Assembly: GCA_028284385.1 (NCBI GenBank)
Contig: JANQRT010000060.1
Span: 124,001 to 188,000 of the forward strand
Reading direction: 5' to 3'
DNA from: Opitutaceae bacterium
GTDB taxonomy: Bacteria; Verrucomicrobiota; Verrucomicrobiia; Opitutales; Opitutaceae
DNA length: 64,000 nt
In this document: positions 43,486-52,534 of the stretch, one piece after another
Layout: every line of letters starts with the position of its first letter
Numbering within the stretch: position 1 is the first letter of the stretch
Made by a program: the position numbers and the translations under genes
Notes under the pieces: model-generated
The model's input: the letters and a program-made list of their open reading frames with translations, nothing else
Databases searched by the model: none
What the model was told of the DNA's origin: nothing

Positions 43486-45390
43486 TTACTTCAGCTTATA
43501 TTTTCTATCTTCGCCGCGATAGCGAATGGTCACGTATTTGCTATCAATCTCAATGATTTGAGCTCCTGAGATACGATCGCCAACGCGTCGAATTCTTCCA
43601 TTAACACTGGCTGCAGGATTCATCGGATTGTAGAAGATCCCGGTTAGGCGAATGGTTGGAAAGGTGTCTTTCGGTTTAGCCGCTACCTTTATCTCTTCTT
43701 TAGGCTTAGCCATTGTGGTTTCGATTTTTGAAACTTCCTCTTTCTGCGATGCAGAGGTGTTCGCAATCTCGTCTATGGAATTCGAGTTCTCCTTGGCGAC
43801 CTTATTCGCCTCTTCTATTATCGTTTTAGCTGAAGCTGGCTTTGTCTGCGGTTCGCTTTCCTGTTTATTCTCTACTAAAGGGGATTTCTTTTCAGGCTGG
43901 GTGATGGAAGCGGTTTGTTGAGCTTCCTTATTTTCCTCAACTTGAGCGGCATCCGCGTATTCTTCTTTTGCGGTTGTTTCGGGAATATTCTCAATAAAAA
44001 GCCAAGCTGTTAAAGCTAGGCATGCTGCAATCGCCGTCCCGATCAGCATGACCTTTACTGCGGAGGGACCTTTATTCGACTTTGATGTGGGATTTTCTGC
44101 GGCCTGCTCGTTCTTATGGGAATCGTTTCCAGACGTTGCCTCGTCTGGAGAACCCGATGCTGACTCTTTTTGAGGATCTCGAGCCGGTTTTTCAGTGAGT
44201 TTTCCGGCAACCACCTCTTTCCAAGCGTCAACGCTGTTTATGTGACCGATTTCTTCAAGAAATCCTTCATCGATTTTCGCATCTGGGTGGGGTTCTTCGC
44301 CAGGATGACGTTCCCATACAAGGGCATTGGCGCTATGCACTGCAGCCAGAGTAGAGAAGGAGGATCCGAAAGAGTTGATGGGCTCGTGGTGCAACGCCGC
44401 CGACTCGACGATCATCACAGGCAATCCCCATCTACCGAGGAGATAGGCTCCCACTTCGGCGTGATTGCATCCTATTACTTCGTTTTCCGTTTCCCAAAGC
44501 GGTCGATTTTCTTCACGGGCTTTAGCTCGAGCCTTATCGAATTCTTCAGGTACCGCATTTATCAATACAAGTTTTCCTACATCGTGAAAAAGCCCTGCCG
44601 TGTAAGCTTCTTCGGCGCTATGCTGATCCTGCTTTTCATATTGAGCAATGCGCTTTGCGGCAGTTGCTACACTCATACTGTGGTGCCAGAGTTGATCTGC
44701 AAGGGCTTGCTGATCACTCGTGCGGCCTAGCTTTCCAAATACTTGAATTGCCAGTACTAGATTCTTTACCGTTTCCAGTCCTAGAATGCTGACTGCCTGA
44801 ACGATGTCGGACACCTTCTCTTCGATTCCGTAGTATGAGGAATTCACGACTTGGAGAAGTTTGGCGCTAATGGCTAAGTCGCCCGAGACAGCCTGGCCAA
44901 CATTCTCCGCCGATGCGTTACTCGAATTCAAGGCGTTAATCACCTTTAAATACATTGGAGGCAAACTGGGAAACTCGTCTAGTTTCGCGACAATGGATTT
45001 AATCTTTTCGTTACCAAGCCATGTATCCAAGGCTAGGGTACGCTGGATCTCTCCGATCAACGTGTCAGCAGGACACGGTTTGGGAAGAAAGTGGAATGTA
45101 CTGCCTATACCTTCATTGAGCAGCTCTTTTTCGTCCCCATCGGCCATGATGAATCGTTGCGTTGTCGACTCGGCTTCTTCTACCGCTTTCAGCAATTCAG
45201 TCCCCTCCATTTGAGGCATGTGGTAGTCGCATATGACAATGGCGGGAGGATTGCTCTTGATCGACTCTAGAGCTTGCTCGGGATTGTTGGAAAATTCCAG
45301 AGTCCACTGGTCGGCCTTGCGGGCTAGACTAGCTTTAATCTGATCGAGACAATCGATCTCGTCATCTATGAAGAGTATCCTTGTTTTCAT
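43486..45390 (-). CDS. REC-HDOD-transmembrane protein with GspB-like C-terminal domain
   Basis: 634 residues. Receiver 1-125 (ILFIDDEIDC, AIVICDYHMPQMEG with the phospho-Asp). HDOD about 140-345 (FPSLPPMYLKVINALNSSNAS, LLQVVNSSYYGIEEKVSDIVQAVSILG, LFHDVGKLVLI). A low-complexity linker, one membrane helix (VMLIGTAIAACLALTAWLFI, about residue 450), a second Glu/Lys/Ala-rich linker, then a compact final domain: IRLTGIFYNPMNPAASVNGRIRRVGD and IIEIDSKYVTIRYRGEDRKYKL. The last domain matches the pattern of GspB/PilP-type assembly proteins, including INGxxxxxGDxI-like spacing. So a phosphorelay-type cytoplasmic half is tied to a periplasmic pilus/secretion-like half. Confidence 0.8.
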   Translation of the reverse strand: MKTRILFIDDEIDCLDQIKASLARKADQWTLEFSNNPEQALESIKSNPPAIVICDYHMPQMEGTELLKAVEEAESTTQRFIMADGDEKELLNEGIGSTFHFLPKPCPADTLIGEIQRTLALDTWLGNEKIKSIVAKLDEFPSLPPMYLKVINALNSSNASAENVGQAVSGDLAISAKLLQVVNSSYYGIEEKVSDIVQAVSILGLETVKNLVLAIQVFGKLGRTSDQQALADQLWHHSMSVATAAKRIAQYEKQDQHSAEEAYTAGLFHDVGKLVLINAVPEEFDKARAKAREENRPLWETENEVIGCNHAEVGAYLLGRWGLPVMIVESAALHHEPINSFGSSFSTLAAVHSANALVWERHPGEEPHPDAKIDEGFLEEIGHINSVDAWKEVVAGKLTEKPARDPQKESASGSPDEATSGNDSHKNEQAAENPTSKSNKGPSAVKVMLIGTAIAACLALTAWLFIENIPETTAKEEYADAAQVEENKEAQQTASITQPEKKSPLVENKQESEPQTKPASAKTIIEEANKVAKENSNSIDEIANTSASQKEEVSKIETTMAKPKEEIKVAAKPKDTFPTIRLTGIFYNPMNPAASVNGRIRRVGDRISGAQIIEIDSKYVTIRYRGEDRKYKLK

Positions 45391-45574
45391 ACGCGATATA
45401 GGGCCGAATGATAGCTTGTCGTTAGATCCAGTTAGTATCGGATTTCTAAGGTCTTGCTTGAGAAAGGCCCCTGCGTTTCTCTTAGGTTAACTGACTTAGT
45501 CTGGGGTGGTTCCTTCAGATTTGGAGGAATCTACTTATCTCATCTAAATGGATCCAATTACGAAATCCTAACTT

Positions 45575-46345
45575 GTGAGTCTTCCTTATAAATATGAAGG
45601 TCTCGAAGCTCGATTTTTCGACGAAGTCGATGGACTCAACGAATTTGATGATTTAGGTTTCTACAAGTGGTTTATCGATGCGAATCCTGGGTCCACCCTC
45701 GATCTCGCTTGTGGAACTGGGCGGCTGCTCGTCCCACTAGCTGCTCAGGGCTATGAAGTCGTAGGCCTCGACGTCTCGGAAGAGATGCTCGCGATCTGTC
45801 GTGAACAGCTTGATAGAGAAGGATCCCACTCGAAGCTTATCCATAATGATATGAGAATTTTCCATTTAGAGCAGGCTTTCGCCAATGTGATTGTACCGGG
45901 ATTCAGTATCCAGTTGTTGGCCGATCTTGCAGATTGGAAAAACTGTCTTGAATCTTGCTACCGGTGCCTCAAGTCGGATGGGCAGCTTCTTTTGTCTCTC
46001 TATTATCCGTTGGAAATGCTGGAATCAGGAAAGACCGAGTCGCGATCATCGGAACGAAAGCGAGTGAACCTTGCGAATCGAGAAAGCGTGGTTGCTCTTC
46101 AAAGTTGGAAAATCGATTCTAAAGAGCGGCGGCTCAGGCTAAGAAATGTGTATCAGAAGTTTGATGCCAAAGGAGAGCTGTGTATTGAAGAAGAGAAGGA
46201 AATGGAAATGCGTTGGGTCGAATTATCTGAAGTCATGGAGCTTCTAGGTGAAATTGGATTCGCCGATTCAGTCGCTTATGGCGATTTTCTGCTTGATGGA
46301 GACGTAGATGGAGCCGAAGCGGTATGCGTAGTGGCTTGGAAATGA
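45575..46345 (+). CDS. Class I SAM-dependent methyltransferase
   Basis: 256 residues from a GTG. Motif I is STLDLACGTGRLLVPLAAQGYEVVG, motif post-I GLDVSEEML. The N-terminal YKYEGLEARFFDEVDGLNEFDDLGFY and the C-terminal VAYGDFLLDG are typical of a methyltransferase group with a YGDF ending. The gene is followed after 28 bases by a GT-C-type membrane protein on the same strand. A decayed fragment of a related gene end is found 2.4 kb downstream (48737-48808). Substrate unknown; small-molecule or glycan methylation are possibilities. Confidence 0.8.
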   Translation: MSLPYKYEGLEARFFDEVDGLNEFDDLGFYKWFIDANPGSTLDLACGTGRLLVPLAAQGYEVVGLDVSEEMLAICREQLDREGSHSKLIHNDMRIFHLEQAFANVIVPGFSIQLLADLADWKNCLESCYRCLKSDGQLLLSLYYPLEMLESGKTESRSSERKRVNLANRESVVALQSWKIDSKERRLRLRNVYQKFDAKGELCIEEEKEMEMRWVELSEVMELLGEIGFADSVAYGDFLLDGDVDGAEAVCVVAWK

Positions 46346-46373
46346 CGTTTCCATAAACCAAAGAATTGGAATT

Positions 46374-48329
46374 ATGGTTTTGGATGGCGTGCAGAACAAG
46401 GACACTATCATAAAGGGGTTTATAGTCGTTTTGGGTCTTGTCTATGTTTTATCGTACCATGCTTGGTTTGGAGGCACCCCAATGGGTCTGGCTCCCGTCT
46501 TGGATGGGAAGCAGAACATCTATTTGGCGAAGCTCATAGCGGAGGGCGATTTAAGCGACGAACCTTTCCACAGATCTCCTTTTTATGTGCTGACCTTAGC
46601 TTTTCTCCTGAAGCTAGGACTTCCTTTCTCCATGCTGCCGTATTTCGCGCGCTTGTTGAATGTCGTAGCTATACTGGTCATCGTCTGGCAGACGCTCCGT
46701 ATTCATGAACGACTTTGGGGAAAAGATGCGAATCTACTGTTTACAGGGCTTTTAATCGCGTTCTATCCGGTGCTCGTTTTTTTCTCGGCTGAACCTTTGG
46801 ATATCACGATTGCGACTACGTTTTTTTGTGTAGCGATTCGTTTGATACTGGATTGGCTGGATTCTCCGTCGAGGGTATCAATCCAGATAAAAATAGCGAT
46901 CGTTTTGGCCATCGGATCCATTTATCGTTCTCATATTCTGCCAATCGCTTTTCTGTGGCCATTTTTGGCTCTTTGCTGCTCCTATTTTCATTGCCGTGGC
47001 AAAAATTGGATGCTGGGCGACAAACTGAAGTACGCTTTTTCGCCTGGATTGCTGGCCATCATTATCGCTTTGCTGTCTCTCCTCACGGCCAATATTCTTT
47101 TTACAGGAAACGCTCGCGTCATGCCATGGCAGGGTTCCTATAATCTTTGGCTGGGCAATGGACCACATGCTCAGGGCAACCTATACGCGCAGCAAATCTC
47201 CGTTCGCGTTGAAGGTCCGCACGAGAATCCGGCAAAGGTGGAGTCATTGTTATTGTATGAGCAGGAAACTGGAAACACTCCCCCTCATGACATCGACGCA
47301 ATGAATCGATTCTGGCTGAAGAAAACGTCGAGTCATGTCATAGATAATCCAATACAGTGGTTCGGATTAATGGCCAGGAAAGCCTACTATCTTGTGAACA
47401 ACCACGAACAGTACGATAATAAGACTTATGGCTTTCAAAAAGGGCTTTCGCCCATCCTTAGATATAATCCATTGGGATGGGCTGTCGTCTTCACGCTTTT
47501 CTTGGGAGGGATGTATTATCTTGCGAAGAAAAAGCCGCTCCAGGCCTATGTGATTCTTACCTTACTTGTCTGCTACGGCTTGGTTGTCATCCTCTTCTAC
47601 ACTTCCAATCGTTTTCGCGTGCCGATGATTCCCATTTTCTGTAGCGTTGCAGGAGCCGTTCCTAGTCTATTGTTTATTTCTGTAAAAGAAAAGGCCGCAA
47701 TAAAAGAATGGGTTGTTCTGGGCTCTATTGGTTTCATAGGTCTCTACGTGAGTCTTAGCGGTCACTGGAACGTCCGAGGCAAGGATACGCGCGTAGCCGA
47801 TTTAGCCCTCATGGCTTCGGCGGCTAACGAAGTGGGGGAAGATCGTCTTGCCTTGGAGTACGTGGATTTGGCGATTGCCCTAGGGGCGAAGCATCTCGAC
47901 ATCTGGCGGACCAAGGTGCCGGTCGAATACAACCTATTTATAGGGGGAGAATTGCGAATTGACGAAGATTTCCTCGAAGCGCGTCTGGATGTATGCGATA
48001 GGTTGATACGGCAACACCCCTCTCCAGTAGTCGCTTTTATCGCTGGCGTCTACAGCTGGAAGCTCGGCGATCCTATTAAGGCGGAAGCTCTTTGGAAACT
48101 GTATCCAGGAGTACAATCTCAAGATTCCATTGCCGCTCTCCTAATGACCGATTCCGACTTCGCTTATGACGCTGATCAAACACCGATTCGCTCGCCCCTT
48201 CTTCACTATGCTCTCTATCAACGAAAGAGTCCTGAAGGAATCGCTTGGTGGAATAGTATTAGTGAAGAGCGGCGAGCGAGGATCGCTAGCCTTGCGAATC
48301 TACTGTTCACCGAGTTGGATGGATTTTAG
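46374..48329 (+). CDS. GT-C-type membrane glycosyltransferase-like protein with soluble C-terminus
   Basis: 651 residues. The first 430 hold about 10-11 predicted membrane helices with a GT-C (PMT/ArnT-like) layout: a short first loop with a conserved acidic region (LAPVLDGKQNIYLAKLI, FHRSPFYVL), and helices through LLIAFYPVLVFF. The C-terminal 200 residues are soluble and helical (LALEYVDLAIALGAKHLDIWR), TPR-like in feel. GT-C proteins use polyprenyl-phosphate sugars and act at the outer face of the inner membrane. It is probably cotranscribed with the methyltransferase 28 bases upstream. It is not one of the three paralogues at 48.9-56.5 kb. Sugar and acceptor unknown. Confidence 0.7.
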   Translation: MVLDGVQNKDTIIKGFIVVLGLVYVLSYHAWFGGTPMGLAPVLDGKQNIYLAKLIAEGDLSDEPFHRSPFYVLTLAFLLKLGLPFSMLPYFARLLNVVAILVIVWQTLRIHERLWGKDANLLFTGLLIAFYPVLVFFSAEPLDITIATTFFCVAIRLILDWLDSPSRVSIQIKIAIVLAIGSIYRSHILPIAFLWPFLALCCSYFHCRGKNWMLGDKLKYAFSPGLLAIIIALLSLLTANILFTGNARVMPWQGSYNLWLGNGPHAQGNLYAQQISVRVEGPHENPAKVESLLLYEQETGNTPPHDIDAMNRFWLKKTSSHVIDNPIQWFGLMARKAYYLVNNHEQYDNKTYGFQKGLSPILRYNPLGWAVVFTLFLGGMYYLAKKKPLQAYVILTLLVCYGLVVILFYTSNRFRVPMIPIFCSVAGAVPSLLFISVKEKAAIKEWVVLGSIGFIGLYVSLSGHWNVRGKDTRVADLALMASAANEVGEDRLALEYVDLAIALGAKHLDIWRTKVPVEYNLFIGGELRIDEDFLEARLDVCDRLIRQHPSPVVAFIAGVYSWKLGDPIKAEALWKLYPGVQSQDSIAALLMTDSDFAYDADQTPIRSPLLHYALYQRKSPEGIAWWNSISEERRARIASLANLLFTELDGF

Positions 48330-48624
48330 TTATCGCGTTGGCTCGCGAGGGCCGATAACAACAGCCGATTAGCTGTTCCTTGCTCCTTTCAGATCGAATT
48401 TTGCCGAGATGGAGGGGAAAGCGTTTCAGCGTGTAGTAGGAAAGGGTTGCTCGCCCGATTGCTACGACCAGAGAAATAATCGTAACTTGTCTTGATGCGA
48501 GCGTATCGAGCGTGGGTATTTCGTTAAGTAAGCTTATATGAACCAAACCGTCGGCATACTTATGATACATATACAGACTGTAGGAGATTCTGCCGAAGAA
48601 CCGAAGCGATGGAGGTCGGATCAT
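48307..48624 (-). pseudogene. Acyltransferase-3 family fragment
   Basis: The 105-codon frame begins with FFGRISYSLYMYH, the hallmark RISYSLYxxH of the membrane O-acyltransferase (acyltransferase 3) family, and continues with a membrane helix and ATLSYYTLKRFPLHLGK, like the family C-terminus LSYxxxExPF. Normal proteins are 350 or more residues; the N-terminal 250 are absent and a stop codon lies in frame two codons upstream of the ATG. It is on the strand of the GT-C operon, so it may be the remnant of its last gene. The 3' end overlaps the converging gene by 23 bases. Confidence 0.65.
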
Positions 48625-48736
48625 GCCTTAGGCGGATAACGCTCATAGGATAAAGCGAAGAGTTCCTGAACTTCTGAGATTGGTGGTTCGATCTCGAAAT
48701 TATTTTGCTACTTCTGGTAAAATAAGTTTCAGAAAT

Positions 48737-48808
48737 ATGGTGATCTATGGCGACTGCCTTCTAGATCAGAAGGTTGAAGGCTGTGAAGTGGTAGGCCTTA
48801 CGGTGTAG
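48737..48808 (+). pseudogene. Decayed 3' end of a methyltransferase gene (relic)
   Basis: Frame VIYGDCLLDQKVEGCEVVG then TAG. It lines up without gaps to the end of the methyltransferase at 45575-46345 (VAYGDFLLDGDVDGAEAVC): 11 of the 16 residues from YGD onward are identical. The DNA also aligns. The rest of the gene is absent. Seen directly; the interpretation as a relic is inference. Confidence 0.5.
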
Positions 48809-48858
48809 TCTTAGTCTAAAAATTCTGCCTATAGTTGGGCTCGGAAATATATCGGATT

Positions 48859-50694
48859 CTACGGTAGGGAATTCAGCCAATCTCTATACGCCTTAGGATC
48901 GATATCCTTATGAATCTGCAACTCTCCCTGATCATTTTCTCGAGTGCGGCTTGCATCTGATTTATAGCCGACAACCTTGCTAATACGAGTGAAGTTAAAA
49001 GCATGAGTAGGAAGTTCTTCCTCGATTCTTAATATGAATCGATCATCGACTTGGTTGGATGGCAAAATAGTTTTAACAAATTCTCCGTCGACATTTTTCA
49101 TAAAGCCGCTCTGGACAAAAAAGACGTCGTCATAAGTACCCATTTCGGAGTGCAATTTTATAGCTTCAAAGCGATTGTTCACTTTATCGATTCCCATATT
49201 ATTTATATCGTGAAGCTCAAGAAAGTTCGTTCCATAGTTCGCAAAGAGATAGTTCCCGAGAGGTAGACTGTGGTGAAAGTCCAACACCCAGGCAATGCGG
49301 TGATGAAAATGGTTTCTATTCGTGTACCAAGATTTCGAGTAGAGAGGCAAAGCTCCGGCGAACGATATTCCAACTACTGCATAAAAAAGAAAGCGAGGTT
49401 TCCCTGCGTGCTTTTGCAGAAGGTCTAGTAAGTAGGCAAAGGCTATAACTGTTAATAGAATAAACGGTAGCCCTAGTCTGGACACGAGAGGATCGTTTAG
49501 CTGCCCATAGGTAAATGATAGAATGAGAAGCAAGTGGCCGAGAATGGCTATCACGAAAAATAGGATAACCAGAGTATTGGGGTCCTTTTCAACTAGTTTC
49601 CTCCCTTTTCCGACAAAGATTGCGACAAGAATAACCAGACTGATACAGCCAGGAATAGAGACAAGAGGATTGTTGGCTAGACCAAAATCGAAACCGAAGA
49701 GAAACTTCGAAGCATTTGATAAGTTCTCCGGAATGTATGATAGACTGAATAATCCTCCTCCCTCTAGTTGATACTGCTTATAAAATTCGTCGGAGGCCGT
49801 GTATCGGAATTGCCAAGCTAATGTTAAGAACAAGAGTGGAATAATACATGCGATTAGCCCAAGTTCAATTTTCTTCGAACGCATCCATTGGACGAGGATG
49901 AGTGCAAGCACGGGAATGGTGAATATGGCTGATTCGTAGCGAGTATGGGCCAGTGCCACTGTGGCGACGAGCAGGACGTTAAGTCTTTGTAGAGTTGGCG
50001 TGTTCCAGTATAAACAGGCCAGCCAGAAGCTCAGTAAAATTAAAGTTATATTTAGTATCGCGAATCCGCCGCTGCTTGATGATTGTTCAATTAAAGGCGT
50101 GGAGAGAGCTAGCAAAACCGCGAACATGGCCGTTTGCCTATTTGCTATGCTCTCAATACAATTGTATAAAATAGTAAGAAATAACGCTGTTAACAGAAAG
50201 TTGAGATAAAATGCGTTTTCGATCCGGAATCCCGTGAGATCGTGCACCGTTGCTAGCAAAACGGGAAAGAGAAGAGGGCGTTTGTCGATAGCTTCGATTC
50301 TTTTGGCTTCCATCACAGACGACTCCGTCATGATCGGTAAGCGCTCCTTATGAATGTTCTTGGCAACTAGGCTTAGGTTGGGCTCATCGAATAGTATTTT
50401 AAACCCTCCTCCTTCTCGTGTATATAAAAAAGTTGTGCAAACTATGGCTATAAGAACCACAATCCAGTTCGACTTTCTAGTCGCCCATCTATACAACTGT
50501 TTATAATAAGCCTTGTAGATAGTAAATAGTAATAAAAATAAAATAGCGACAGCGTTCCAGTACCCAAAAAATTTATAACCGGCTTCCGATTGCTCTAGAT
50601 TTAACGCAACAAATCCCAATAGTATCGCGACAGTCGCTGATATTGAAAAGAGTAAATGTAGCCATAAGCTTTTTAGAGAACGGAGATAGCTCAT
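48859..50694 (-). CDS. GT-C-type membrane protein, paralogue 1 of 3
   Basis: 611 residues, about 11-12 membrane helices. The loop after the third helix carries FDEPNLSLVAKNIHKER (Asp-Glu at 103-104), the acidic pair placed as in the first outer loop of GT-C glycosyltransferases; KRPLLFPVLLATVHDLTG and ALAHTRYESAIF follow. The C-terminal 150 residues are an extracytoplasmic domain ending DWLNSLP. The same blocks, in the same order, occur in the genes at 50702-52534 and 54719-56548. It ends the operon; its ATG is 7 bases after the previous stop. A polyprenyl-sugar-dependent transferase is the best reading; no family name can be fixed from sequence alone. Confidence 0.7.
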   Translation of the reverse strand: MSYLRSLKSLWLHLLFSISATVAILLGFVALNLEQSEAGYKFFGYWNAVAILFLLLFTIYKAYYKQLYRWATRKSNWIVVLIAIVCTTFLYTREGGGFKILFDEPNLSLVAKNIHKERLPIMTESSVMEAKRIEAIDKRPLLFPVLLATVHDLTGFRIENAFYLNFLLTALFLTILYNCIESIANRQTAMFAVLLALSTPLIEQSSSSGGFAILNITLILLSFWLACLYWNTPTLQRLNVLLVATVALAHTRYESAIFTIPVLALILVQWMRSKKIELGLIACIIPLLFLTLAWQFRYTASDEFYKQYQLEGGGLFSLSYIPENLSNASKFLFGFDFGLANNPLVSIPGCISLVILVAIFVGKGRKLVEKDPNTLVILFFVIAILGHLLLILSFTYGQLNDPLVSRLGLPFILLTVIAFAYLLDLLQKHAGKPRFLFYAVVGISFAGALPLYSKSWYTNRNHFHHRIAWVLDFHHSLPLGNYLFANYGTNFLELHDINNMGIDKVNNRFEAIKLHSEMGTYDDVFFVQSGFMKNVDGEFVKTILPSNQVDDRFILRIEEELPTHAFNFTRISKVVGYKSDASRTRENDQGELQIHKDIDPKAYRDWLNSLP

Positions 50695-50701
50695 GTATTA
50701 A

Positions 50702-52534
50702 CTAGGGTAGACTATTTTCCCAGACTGAAACTGCCTTCTTGTCGAGGGGTCGGTAAAGTTCCAGCGGCCCTCCTTGCGAGCTGCTCTCCTCTGTCGGGCT
50801 TTCTTCAAAGTCCCTCAATCGGCTAATTCTTGTAAAGTGATATGGGAAATAAGAAATTTCGTCAATAGGTTCAAGAAGACATCCATGGGGTTCCCTGTTG
50901 CTTTGAAACACTTGCTTAACAATCCTGCCGTCAACGACGCCAATCATTCCACTCTGGATAATATATATGTTGTTGTATGTGCCGAGTCGCAGATGCTCTC
51001 TGAGAAATTCGCTTCTATTTCTTGCTCTTGCGAATGACATGTTATTTATTTTATATAATTCTAACGCTTTTGGGGCATAAGTAATATATAATGAATTCTC
51101 GTCCTTTCTTTGTCTGGCATGATGCAAAATCCATTCAATTCGTTTTCCCATCGGGTTTACTTCAGAGTATTTAGGATTTGCATAAAGTGGCAATGAGGAT
51201 GATACTGTAGCAAAGAGTACAATGTACACTAGATGTCGAAGCTTGTTTTTCGTGGTCCAAATATAGCCTAGTGCAATTCCTGATGATACCAACAATAGGA
51301 AAATAAAAGGCAGGGCCAATCTAGAGACAAGAGGATCATCAACCTGGCCGTATGTAAATGTTAAGATAAAGAGAAAATGAATAGCTATAAATAGAAAAAA
51401 TAAGTATAAAACGCCTACTTCTGGACCGCTTTCCTTCCATGCCTTCTTTTTGAAAAAATGATATACTATGAATAAGCTGCTTAACGATCCGACAATTCCT
51501 ATTATTGGAATATTCACTTGGATTGGAGAGTAGCCGAAGAAAAATCTGAATGCGTGAACGATGTTTTCCTGGAGGTAGAGCAAGGAAAAGGACTGTGGAC
51601 CTTCTAGTTTCGTTTGCCAGAAATCCGGAGACGCTAAAACATATCTAAACTGCCAGGCTAGTGGAAGAAATAAAAGGGGGATGAGCACAGTGATTAAAGG
51701 CATTCGAAATGGATGTCCTCTTGCATGTCTCGCTACTATAGCGATTACCATTGGGACTAGAAATATTGCCGATTCGTATCTAACATTTGCCAGCGCTATA
51801 CCGGTAAGAAGCAATGCGCTTAACCGTGGACCGTCAGGAATTTGCCAATAGGCTATGGCCGTGACGATGCAGACGAGCAATAGAAAGATATTGAGGATCT
51901 CAAAACCTCCGCCTCCTGAATTTTGCTCTAGGAGAGGAGTGCAGACCCAAAGTATTAGACCTATTGAAGCTGTAGCTTTGTTAAAGAATTTCTCGAGAAA
52001 GAAAAACTGGAGGGCTAGAAAAGTGGCTGTTAGCGAAAAGTTGAGGTAGAAGGCGTTTTCAGGTCTATAACCAAATACGTCATGCGCTAATGATAACATC
52101 AGCGGGAAAAATAGAGGTCTCTTGTCAATGCCGCTTAATGTCTGTACACCTTGTAGGGATGTCTCGGTCACCACAGGGATTCTGTCTCGATGCATGTTCA
52201 AAGCGGTGTTTGATAACATATACTCATCGAAGATAATTCTAAATCCACCGCCTTCCCTAGTGTATAGAAAGAGTGCGGCAAGGAATGAAATTCCGATTAC
52301 CACGAATGTTGATTTCTTGGTAAGGTAGCTAATAAAAACTTTTTTGTATGCCTCTTGTATTGAGTAGCCCCATAATAGAAAAAGAAGAAGAGCCATCCAA
52401 TATCCAAGACTAATAAATAGATTTCCAGCCTCTTGAGCATCTACGGCAATGAATCCCCAATAGACTGCTATCATTCCGGCGATAGAGAAAGCAGTTATGC
52501 GATAGGCATCTTTTCTGCCTTTAAGTCGTATCAT
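50702..52534 (-). CDS. GT-C-type membrane protein, paralogue 2 of 3
   Basis: 610 residues with the same topology as its two paralogues. The key loop is FDEYMLSNTALNMHRDR, followed by KRPLFFPLMLSLAHDVFG, YRPENAFYLNF and NVRYESAIFLV. The C-terminus ends VWENSLP, matching WLNSLP in the others. Its ATG overlaps the TGA of the methyltransferase-GT2 fusion (ATGA), so translation is coupled. Sequence between the membrane blocks has diverged well beyond recent duplication, so the copies probably differ in sugar or acceptor. Local base composition is AT-richer than the flanking housekeeping genes. Confidence 0.7.
   Translation of the reverse strand: MIRLKGRKDAYRITAFSIAGMIAVYWGFIAVDAQEAGNLFISLGYWMALLLFLLWGYSIQEAYKKVFISYLTKKSTFVVIGISFLAALFLYTREGGGFRIIFDEYMLSNTALNMHRDRIPVVTETSLQGVQTLSGIDKRPLFFPLMLSLAHDVFGYRPENAFYLNFSLTATFLALQFFFLEKFFNKATASIGLILWVCTPLLEQNSGGGGFEILNIFLLLVCIVTAIAYWQIPDGPRLSALLLTGIALANVRYESAIFLVPMVIAIVARHARGHPFRMPLITVLIPLLFLPLAWQFRYVLASPDFWQTKLEGPQSFSLLYLQENIVHAFRFFFGYSPIQVNIPIIGIVGSLSSLFIVYHFFKKKAWKESGPEVGVLYLFFLFIAIHFLFILTFTYGQVDDPLVSRLALPFIFLLLVSSGIALGYIWTTKNKLRHLVYIVLFATVSSSLPLYANPKYSEVNPMGKRIEWILHHARQRKDENSLYITYAPKALELYKINNMSFARARNRSEFLREHLRLGTYNNIYIIQSGMIGVVDGRIVKQVFQSNREPHGCLLEPIDEISYFPYHFTRISRLRDFEESPTEESSSQGGPLELYRPLDKKAVSVWENSLP

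Noticed and set aside
44170..44730. 186-codon plus-strand open frame inside the membrane HDOD gene
   Set aside because: Antisense to a well-supported domain protein and without motifs of its own.
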